Assembly: GCA_035541855.1 (NCBI GenBank) | Contig: DATKMM010000045.1 | Coordinates: 1-5,102, forward strand | Direction: 5' to 3' | DNA length: 5,102 nucleotides | From: JAJXYP01 sp035541855 | Lineage (GTDB): Bacteria; Patescibacteriota; Minisyncoccia; UBA6257; 2-01-FULL-56-20 | Part shown: in pieces, positions 1-4,763 of the stretch | Numbering within the stretch: position 1 is the first letter of the stretch | Layout of the letters: each line of letters begins with the position of its first letter | Made by a program: the position numbers and the translations under genes | The notes under the pieces: model-generated | What the model was told of the DNA's origin: nothing | Databases searched by the model: none | The model's input: the letters and a program-made list of their open reading frames with translations, nothing else

Positions 1-447
1 TTCACGTTCGATAACCAGGACAGCGAGCCCGTCACGATAACCGGCCTGACGATCGACGCGTCCTTCAACGGACTGAACACTTCGACCAGGCCGCTCCTCC
101 TCCGGTTCGAAGACCCCGCGACCGGCTCATCGCTCTACGATTATCATATGGAAACGCTGCCCGGCGGCTCGGCGGCGGGCGTTTCCATCCCGCTTTCCTT
201 CACGATCGCGCCCGGCATCCAGAAGATGCTTCCCGTGCAGGCTCTCGGCGTGAACATCTTGCAGGTGGACGGAACGAGCCCGGCGATCATAGTCACGCTC
301 CGCGGCGTGAACGTCGGCGCTGGCAGCGGCGTATCAGTGCGGATGGCAACGCCGCAGATAAACTGGTCGTGCACCGTCCCCGTCGGCGGGTACAACCCCT
401 ACGCGACCAGCAGCCCGTTCCTCACCGGCCAGGCCTGCGGGAGCTGA
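1..447 (+). CDS. C-terminal part of a probable exported beta-rich protein, family not recognised
   Basis: The frame is open from the left edge to a TGA at 445-447, giving the last 148 residues of a larger protein. An internal ATG at 148 is not needed as a start, because the same frame continues upstream with similar composition. The visible part is rich in Thr, Ser, Gly, Val and Pro, with alternating hydrophobic/polar stretches such as VTITGLTIDASF and AIIVTLRGVNV, which suggests a beta-sandwich. It has very few Lys residues and no membrane segment. Two Cys (residues 124 and 146 of the fragment, in NWSC and QACGS) sit in the C-terminal tail and could form a disulfide. This fits a secreted or surface-attached structural domain, but that is inference; I do not recognise a named family. 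The gene converges on tRNA-Ala and is not part of the minus-strand cluster. Confidence 0.7.
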   Translation, partial: FTFDNQDSEPVTITGLTIDASFNGLNTSTRPLLLRFEDPATGSSLYDYHMETLPGGSAAGVSIPLSFTIAPGIQKMLPVQALGVNILQVDGTSPAIIVTLRGVNVGAGSGVSVRMATPQINWSCTVPVGGYNPYATSSPFLTGQACGS

Positions 448-472
448 AAAAACAGGGGCCGGAGTTTTCGGG

Positions 473-543
473 TGGACCCAGGGAGAATCGGACTCCCGCC
501 TCCGCAATGCGAATGCGGCGTAATACCACTTTACTATGGGCCC
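473..543 (-). tRNA. tRNA-Ala, anticodon CGC
   Basis: A full cloverleaf folds on the minus strand over 71 nt. It has a 7-bp acceptor stem (GGGCCCA with TGGGTCC), a 4-bp D stem with loop AGTGGTA, a 5-bp anticodon stem CCGCA/TGCGG with loop TTCGCAT (anticodon CGC), a 4-nt variable region, and a 5-bp T stem GGGAG/CTCCC. The acceptor stem contains G3:U70, the identity element read by alanyl-tRNA synthetase, and the discriminator is A73, so anticodon and identity agree. It would read GCG, which is a frequent Ala codon in this window. The 3' CCA is not encoded: A73 is followed by CCC, so CCA-adding enzyme would be needed. The T loop is TCCGATT, with C instead of the near-universal U at position 55. 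It lies 23 nt downstream of smc and has its own promoter. Confidence 0.93.
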
Positions 544-555
544 GGTATTGAGACG

Positions 556-584
556 ATTATAGCGGATTACGGCTCCAGTTTCAA
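556..584 (-). promoter_or_regulatory. sigma70-type promoter of tRNA-Ala
   Basis: On the minus strand, TTGAAA (579-584) and a perfect TATAAT (556-561) are separated by exactly 17 bp. The predicted start is near 549, about 6 nt before the mature tRNA 5' end at 543, giving a very short leader for RNase P to remove. The -35 box and part of the spacer overlap the last codons of smc (stop codon at 567-569). The tRNA can therefore be transcribed independently of the smc message. Confidence 0.8.
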
Positions 585-2792
585 CGACACCACCTTCGAA
601 CTGCCGTCCTCGTCGAGCGTGATGCCGTAGAGGATCTCGGCGGCCTCCATGGTGGCGCGGTTGTGCGTGACGACGATGAACTGCGTGTGTTTCGAAAACT
701 CGCGGAGCATCTCGCTGAAGCGGCGCGCGTTGCGTTCGTCGAGCGGCGCGTCGATCTCGTCGAGCACGAGGAACGGCGGCGGGCTGACGGACACCATCGC
801 GAAAAGCGCGGCGATGCCGACGAGCGACCGTTCGCCGCCGGAAAGCGAATCGAGCGACGTGATGCGCTTGCGGGCGAGCTTCAGTTCGATCTCCACGCCG
901 CCGTCGCGTTCGGCGAGCGGATCGATCTCGTCCGCGATGACCGGTTCGCCGTCTTCCGGCTCTTCGGCGGCCGCCGGCTCCTTCGGTTTCCGCACCTTCA
1001 ACTTCGCGCCGCCGCCGCCGAACATCAGGCCGAAAAATTTATCGAACTCTTCATTGATCTTATGCAGGGACCTTTCGAACTCCGTTTTGATCTTTTCCGA
1101 AAGCTCCTGCATCAGCTCCGCGAGGTCAGCCGCGGCCTTCTCGAGGTCCTGCGATTCCTTCGTTAAAAATTCATAACGCGCTTCCGTGTCCTCGGCCTCC
1201 TTCATGAGCGCGTGGTCCACTTCGCCGATGGACGCCAGGTCGCCGCGCAGGCGGAAGATGCGCCGCTCCGCCTCGGCGAGTTCGGTGCCCGAAAGGCCGG
1301 CCTCCTCGCGGAAATCGGCGAACTCCTCCGCCCGGCGTCCGGCCTGTCCGATCTGGCGCAGGACCTCATCGCGGCGCAGGTCGAGGCGTTCCTTCTCGAG
1401 CACGCGTTCGCGGTTTTGGTTCTCCCAATCCCCAATTTTGTCCTTCGCCGCCTGCACTTCGGCCACGGCGGTCTTAAAAACTTTATAAAATCCTTCCTGG
1501 CCGTCCTCAAGCGATCTTTCGCGCGCATGGAGCGACGAGATCTCTTTTTCGAGCGACCGCAGGTTGTCCGTCAGGGTTTGCAGTTCGCGCTTCAGGCCGT
1601 CGGGCACGACTGCCTTCCCGCGGCTGCCCCCGGCGGCGGGACCCGCGGGATGCTCCGCCTCTTCGAGCGCAATGCCGATCTCCTCGAGGATGTTTTCCAC
1701 GACCGCCTGCAGCTCGCGCGGATCCTCTTCGAGCGCGAGCTCGAGCTCCGACTTCATTTTCCTGACGAGGTCAACCAGCCGCTCGAGCTCGGCGTTTCCC
1801 GCGGCGGCCGCGCCATGCCGGTCGCCGGCGGCCGGCTGGGTCGCCGCGATCTCGATCTGCGCCTCAAGCCGGCCGAGGTCCTTTTGCAACGCACTGCGAC
1901 GTTCGGTAAGCGCCCGGATTTCGTCTTTTATTTTCGCGAGTTCCTTTTTTTCCTCCGGCTGGCCCGCCTCCACCTTGGCCTGGCGCTCTTCGGCTTCGCT
2001 TAATGATTTTTTAAGGCCCGCCAGCCGGGCATCATCGGCCGCGATCGCTTCCGCGACCACTTTCCCCTTGACGCCCAGATCGCGCAATTGAGACCCGAAA
2101 AACCGGTTTTCAAGCGAGCGCAATTCCTCCTCGAGCGCCCCGCGCCGCTCCCACCGGTTCGTCTGTCGCTTCAGCGAGCGCAGGTGCGGCAGGATCTCCT
2201 CGATGAGCGCCTTCGTCTTGTCGAGGTTGATGCGGCTGTTCTTCAGCCGGCGTTCGGCGTCGGCCTTCTTCAGCTGGTATTCGCGCAGACCGAGGATCTC
2301 TTCGATCATTTCGCGGCGCTCCATCGGCGACGACCGGATGAAGAGGTCGCTGTCGCCCTGGCCGATGATGATCATGCCCCGGCTGCCGAGGCGCGCTTTC
2401 GCGAAAAAATCGACGAGGTCACGCAGGAGCACCTCGGACTGGTTCAGGAGATACTTACTGTCGCCGCCGCGCGTGATCTGGCGCGTGACCACCACTTCTT
2501 CGAAATCCACCGGAAAGAACTTGTTCTTGTTCTCGAAATGAAGGCTGGCCGAGGCCGCGCCGACCCGCGCCCGCTTCGGCGTACCGGCGAAGATCAGGTC
2601 CTCCACCTTTCCGCCCCGCAGGTTCTTCGCGTCGCGCTCGCCGAGCAGCCACCGGATCGAGTCTACAATGTTGGATTTTCCGGATCCGTTCGGGCCCACG
2701 ATGGCCACGATGCCCGCCGGAAATTCCAGGACCGTCTTCCCGGCGAAAGATTTGAAACCGTTCAGTTCGAGCCGCTTCAGGAAATGGGCCAT
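567..2792 (-). CDS. smc: Short SMC-family chromosome partition ATPase without a recognisable hinge
   Basis: This is an SMC ATPase (741 aa) for DNA binding and chromosome organisation, cytoplasmic and nucleoid-associated. The N-terminal head (about 1-175) carries Walker A GPNGSGKSN (33-41) and the Q-loop IGQGDSD (Gln145). The C-terminal head (about 575-741) carries the signature LSGGE (650-654), Walker B FLVLDEID (674-681) and switch His710 in VVTHN, so all ATPase motifs are intact. Canonical bacterial SMCs are about 1,150-1,200 aa with long coiled coils and a globular hinge. Here the coils are short (about 175-312 and 400-575). The place of the hinge is taken by a Gly/Ala/Pro linker (313-333), a helical segment (334-380) and a second linker (381-399). 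An acidic Pro/Ala/Glu insert (about 603-632) interrupts the C-terminal head before the signature. The ATG lies 1 nt after the rnc stop, with no clear ribosome-binding site, suggesting translational coupling. RecN or an SbcC/Rad50-type protein is much less likely given the SMC-like head ends. Confidence 0.93.
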   Translation of the reverse strand: MAHFLKRLELNGFKSFAGKTVLEFPAGIVAIVGPNGSGKSNIVDSIRWLLGERDAKNLRGGKVEDLIFAGTPKRARVGAASASLHFENKNKFFPVDFEEVVVTRQITRGGDSKYLLNQSEVLLRDLVDFFAKARLGSRGMIIIGQGDSDLFIRSSPMERREMIEEILGLREYQLKKADAERRLKNSRINLDKTKALIEEILPHLRSLKRQTNRWERRGALEEELRSLENRFFGSQLRDLGVKGKVVAEAIAADDARLAGLKKSLSEAEERQAKVEAGQPEEKKELAKIKDEIRALTERRSALQKDLGRLEAQIEIAATQPAAGDRHGAAAAGNAELERLVDLVRKMKSELELALEEDPRELQAVVENILEEIGIALEEAEHPAGPAAGGSRGKAVVPDGLKRELQTLTDNLRSLEKEISSLHARERSLEDGQEGFYKVFKTAVAEVQAAKDKIGDWENQNRERVLEKERLDLRRDEVLRQIGQAGRRAEEFADFREEAGLSGTELAEAERRIFRLRGDLASIGEVDHALMKEAEDTEARYEFLTKESQDLEKAAADLAELMQELSEKIKTEFERSLHKINEEFDKFFGLMFGGGGAKLKVRKPKEPAAAEEPEDGEPVIADEIDPLAERDGGVEIELKLARKRITSLDSLSGGERSLVGIAALFAMVSVSPPPFLVLDEIDAPLDERNARRFSEMLREFSKHTQFIVVTHNRATMEAAEILYGITLDEDGSSKVVSLKLEP

Positions 2793-2793
2793 G

Positions 2794-3477
2794 CTACCGG
2801 TATTTCGCGAGCGCGTTCTTCGCCGCTTCGACTTCGGCCTCTTGTTTCGACGGGCCGTTGCCCGAAGCGATCAGTTTGCCGTTAAAATACACTCCCATCT
2901 TGAACGTGCGCTGGTGCGCCGGACCGGATTCATCGAGCACTGCATAGGTCGGGGTCAGCTTCAGTTTTTCCTGCACCACCTCCTGGAGCTCGCTCTTGGC
3001 ATCTTTGTAACTTTTTGTTTTGAGCACTTCATCGAGGTTGTTCATGACGTTTTTCTTCACGAAAACGCGGACCTTCTCAAGCCCCTGGTCGACGTACATC
3101 GCGCCGATGACCGCCTCGATGGCGTTCGCCAGGATGACCTCCCGCGCGCGGCCGGTGTCCTTCCGTTCGCCGCGCGACATCATGATGAAATCCTGCAGGC
3201 CGATGCGCTCGGCCACCCGCGCGAGGATCTGGTAGTTCACGAGCGCCGCCCGCAGGACGGTGAGCTGGCCTTCCGGCTGTTCCGGGAATCTATCAAAAAG
3301 CTCCTCGCTCACGAGGAGCTCCAAAACGGCGTCGCCGAGATATTCCAGGCGCTCGTTGTGCGGCAGGCGCCACCGCGGATATTCGTTGAGGTACGAGCGG
3401 TGCGTCAGGGCCTCGACCAGCAGGTCCCCGTTCCTGAATTTGGCGCCGAGTTTTTTTTCCAATGCGGACGTATCCAT
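2794..3477 (-). CDS. rnc: Ribonuclease III
   Basis: This is a dsRNA-specific endoribonuclease (227 aa) that processes rRNA precursors and structured mRNAs. Residues about 1-150 form the RNase III domain, with the signature HNERLEYLGDAV (40-51). It supplies Glu42, Glu45 and Asp49, matching E. coli E38, E41 and D45. The second active-site segment, ILANAIEAVIGAMYVD (115-130), has Glu121 matching E. coli E117 but Asn118 where E. coli has Asp114. Residues 156-226 are a dsRNA-binding domain, starting YKDAKSELQE and ending with GPSKQEAEVEAAKNAL. The length is normal for the family. The ATG is 18 nt after the nusB stop, without an evident Shine-Dalgarno sequence, and the TAG stop is 1 nt before smc. 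An A8 run covers codons 7-9. A strong hairpin with a U-tract lies within codons 53-61. rnc next to smc is a widely conserved pairing. Confidence 0.96.
   Translation of the reverse strand: MDTSALEKKLGAKFRNGDLLVEALTHRSYLNEYPRWRLPHNERLEYLGDAVLELLVSEELFDRFPEQPEGQLTVLRAALVNYQILARVAERIGLQDFIMMSRGERKDTGRAREVILANAIEAVIGAMYVDQGLEKVRVFVKKNVMNNLDEVLKTKSYKDAKSELQEVVQEKLKLTPTYAVLDESGPAHQRTFKMGVYFNGKLIASGNGPSKQEAEVEAAKNALAKYR
3295..3320 (-). promoter_or_regulatory. Terminator-like hairpin inside rnc (possible attenuator or processing site)
   Basis: In the transcribed direction the sequence AGCTCCTCG-TGAG-CGAGGAGCT forms a perfect 9-bp stem with a 4-nt loop (3299-3320). It is followed directly by TTTT (3298-3295), a run of five U counting the last base of the stem. 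This is the shape of an intrinsic terminator, yet it lies in the rnc coding region over residues 53-61. Ribosomes translating rnc would normally melt it. It could matter when translation of rnc is poor, or serve as an RNase target. The structure is visible in the sequence; any function is inferred. Confidence 0.4.
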
Positions 3478-3495
3478 GATAACAGGGTGCGGCGC

Positions 3496-3933
3496 TTATT
3501 TTTCTTCCCCGCCGCCGTGGTTCATTTCGCGATAGATCGTTCCCAGCACGCCGTTCACGAAGCGCGCCGCGTTCGGCCCGCCGTAGTTCTTGGCGAGCTC
3601 GATGGCCTCGTTGATGGCGACCTTCGGCGGCACTTCGTTGTGGTCCGCGAAGAGGAGCTCGTAAAGACCGATGCGCAGGATATTGCGGTCGATGATGGCG
3701 ATCTTTTCGAGCGGCCATTCCGGCGCGGCCTTGCGGATGATGTTGTCGATCTCGGTAAAATGGGAGGCGACACCCTGCAGGATGCGCCATCCGAACTCCG
3801 GCTCATCAACGCCCGGAGCGAACTCGGCCATGTTCCGTTCGAGGATATCGGTGATATCCCGTTTCTTGTCGTAAAAATCCCACTCGTATAACGATTGAAG
3901 AACAACGGTCCTGATTAAGTGCCTGGTCGCCAT
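3496..3933 (-). CDS. nusB: Transcription antitermination factor NusB
   Basis: This is a small all-helical RNA-binding protein (145 aa, usual family size). In characterised bacteria it binds boxA RNA together with NusE (ribosomal protein S10) and supports antitermination and rRNA maturation. The N-terminus RHLIRTVVLQSLYEWD matches the family's Arg-rich first helix. The C-terminal half carries the most diagnostic stretch: WPLEKIAIIDRNILRIGLYE (73-92), VPPKVAINEAIELAKNYG (101-118) and ARFVNGVLGTI (123-133). The tail ends in a short GGGEEK extension. The chosen ATG gives the complete N-terminal helix, and no upstream in-frame start is needed. It lies 47 nt after rpmF and 18 nt before rnc on the same strand, placing an rRNA antitermination factor next to an rRNA-processing nuclease. 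No Shine-Dalgarno sequence is seen. A weak TAGATT -10-like sequence sits upstream without a matching -35. Confidence 0.95.
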   Translation of the reverse strand: MATRHLIRTVVLQSLYEWDFYDKKRDITDILERNMAEFAPGVDEPEFGWRILQGVASHFTEIDNIIRKAAPEWPLEKIAIIDRNILRIGLYELLFADHNEVPPKVAINEAIELAKNYGGPNAARFVNGVLGTIYREMNHGGGEEK

Positions 3934-3980
3934 GAATTGTTAATCTACAACCAATGAACCCATAAGCGCCAGCGGGAGTG

Positions 3981-4133
3981 TTATTTCTTCCCGCATTGCG
4001 GACAAACGCGGTGGGCCATCTTTGGCGCGCCGCAGTTTTTGCAGACCAGCAGGCGTTCCTTTTTCATAGCCAAATGGGACCGCCGCCGGCCGGTTTTCCC
4101 TTTGGTATGATGTTTGGTTGGTACGCCGCCCAT
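3981..4133 (-). CDS. rpmF: 50S ribosomal protein L32 (zinc-ribbon type)
   Basis: This is a 50-residue open frame of the large-subunit protein bL32. The basic N-terminal half contains TKHHTKGKTGRRRSHLAMKK, matching the family's Lys/Arg-rich rRNA-binding tail and the conserved RRRSH/RRAH segment. The C-terminal half is the zinc ribbon, with C31-K-N-C34 and C44-P-Q-C47 framing PKMAHRVC, close to the canonical PKLPHRVCPSCG. All four zinc ligands are present, so this is the zinc-binding form rather than a Cys-less paralogue. The length is slightly below the usual 55-60 aa. The ATG is 15 nt after the rnhB stop and is preceded by a promoter-like sequence placed so close that the transcript would be nearly leaderless. 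The frame ends in TAA within a small inverted repeat. rpmF near rnc and smc recalls the Firmicutes arrangement. Confidence 0.95.
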   Translation of the reverse strand: MGGVPTKHHTKGKTGRRRSHLAMKKERLLVCKNCGAPKMAHRVCPQCGKK

Positions 4134-4140
4134 AGAAGAT

Positions 4141-4169
4141 ATGATATTTTAATCCGGGATAAAGGTCAA
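4141..4169 (-). promoter_or_regulatory. Probable promoter of rpmF (leaderless or near-leaderless)
   Basis: On the minus strand, TTGACC (4164-4169, 5 of 6 consensus bases) and TATCAT (4141-4146, 5 of 6) are separated by exactly 17 bp. The -35 lies in the last codons of rnhB (Leu-Thr) and the -10 lies just after its TAA. Only 7 nt separate the -10 from the rpmF ATG, so a typical start at 4133-4134 falls on or 1 nt before the A of the ATG. There is no Shine-Dalgarno sequence, as expected for leaderless initiation. It probably drives rpmF-nusB-rnc-smc. Confidence 0.65.
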
Positions 4170-4763
4170 GCGGTGCATAGCGCAGGGGCCGAGCTTGGCG
4201 AGCGCGTCGAGATGCCGGCTGGTGCCATATCCTTTGTGCACCTCGAAGCCGTAGCCGGGATGGCGCTTGGCAAGCTGGCACATGAACCGGTCGCGCTCGA
4301 CCTTGGCGATAATAGAAGCGATTTTCACCGCAGCGATCTTTTCATCGGCTTTTACGATCGTTTTGGCGCGCGGGACGCGTTCTTCCTGCCATTTTCGGCC
4401 CTTCAGGAACAGGCCGCCATCGAGACAGACCCTGAAAACCCCGCGGTTCCGGCGGCTGATGGCGGCGGGTGCCAGCTTCCTGACAGCCCGCAGGGCGGCC
4501 AGGTTCGCGGCGCCGGAGATGTTCAGCCGCTCGATCCCCCGCGGATAGACCCGTGCGGCGGCGAACCGGACGCCGGGATGTTTTGAAAGGTAGGCGTACC
4601 AGTCCTCGCGCCGGGCCGGACTCAGTTTTTTGGAATCTTTTAATTTTCCGGGGCCGCCGCGGAATCGCGAACCCGGCCGCACGGCCGCCGCCGCGACGAC
4701 GACCGGTCCCGCCAGCGCCCCGCGCCCGACCTCGTCGACGCCGATCACTTCATGTACTGCCAT
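4149..4763 (-). CDS. rnhB: Ribonuclease HII
   Basis: This enzyme cleaves RNA in RNA-DNA hybrids and nicks 5' of single ribonucleotides in DNA, starting ribonucleotide excision repair. The 204-aa length is normal. The N-terminus has the hallmark GVDEVGRGALAGPVV (8-22), with Asp10 and Glu11 as metal ligands and the Gly13-Arg14-Gly15 motif that recognises the ribonucleotide. Further motifs are LKDSKKLS (41-48), Asp115 in LDGG, Asp140 in KADEK followed by IASIIAKVERDR, then GYGFEVHKGYGT (170-181) and the end GPCAMHRLTF. All four catalytic carboxylates are present. A Lys/Arg/Glu-rich stretch (about 121-137) separates the last two catalytic segments. The first motif starts at residue 8, so the ATG at 4761-4763 is the only sensible start. 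That start overlaps the preceding gene by 19 nt. No clear Shine-Dalgarno sequence is visible. Confidence 0.96.
   Translation of the reverse strand: MAVHEVIGVDEVGRGALAGPVVVAAAAVRPGSRFRGGPGKLKDSKKLSPARREDWYAYLSKHPGVRFAAARVYPRGIERLNISGAANLAALRAVRKLAPAAISRRNRGVFRVCLDGGLFLKGRKWQEERVPRAKTIVKADEKIAAVKIASIIAKVERDRFMCQLAKRHPGYGFEVHKGYGTSRHLDALAKLGPCAMHRLTFIPD

Noticed and set aside
412..470. Possible terminator between the plus-strand gene and tRNA-Ala
   Set aside because: AAAAC/GTTTT (5 bp, A/T-rich) and a distant CCGGCC/GGCCGG pair can be drawn, and the minus strand has T6 at 447-452. Neither gives a compact GC-rich stem directly followed by a U-tract.
369..551. Small plus-strand open frame of 60 codons
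   Set aside because: It overlaps the 3' end of the real plus-strand gene in another frame and then runs through tRNA-Ala, so it is not credible as a gene.
1738..1792. Repeated CTCGAG/GAGCTC palindromes in smc
   Set aside because: They arise from repeated Glu-Leu codons of the coiled coil and show no regular array or spacing that suggests a separate function.
1212..2885. Two plus-strand open frames (1212-2003 and 2088-2885)
   Set aside because: Both are antisense shadows of the smc coiled-coil and head regions. Long stop-free antisense frames are expected at this GC content, and no family signature is visible.
2668..3891. Long plus-strand open frame of 407 codons
   Set aside because: It runs antisense to rnc, nusB and the 5' end of smc, which are unmistakable on the minus strand. 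Its composition, rich in Arg, His, Val and Phe, is typical of the mirror frame of GC-rich genes, and it shows no recognisable motif.
3934..3980. Separate promoter for nusB
   Set aside because: A TAGATT sequence lies 8 nt before the ATG, but no -35-like hexamer is found 16-18 bp upstream and there is no extended TGn element.
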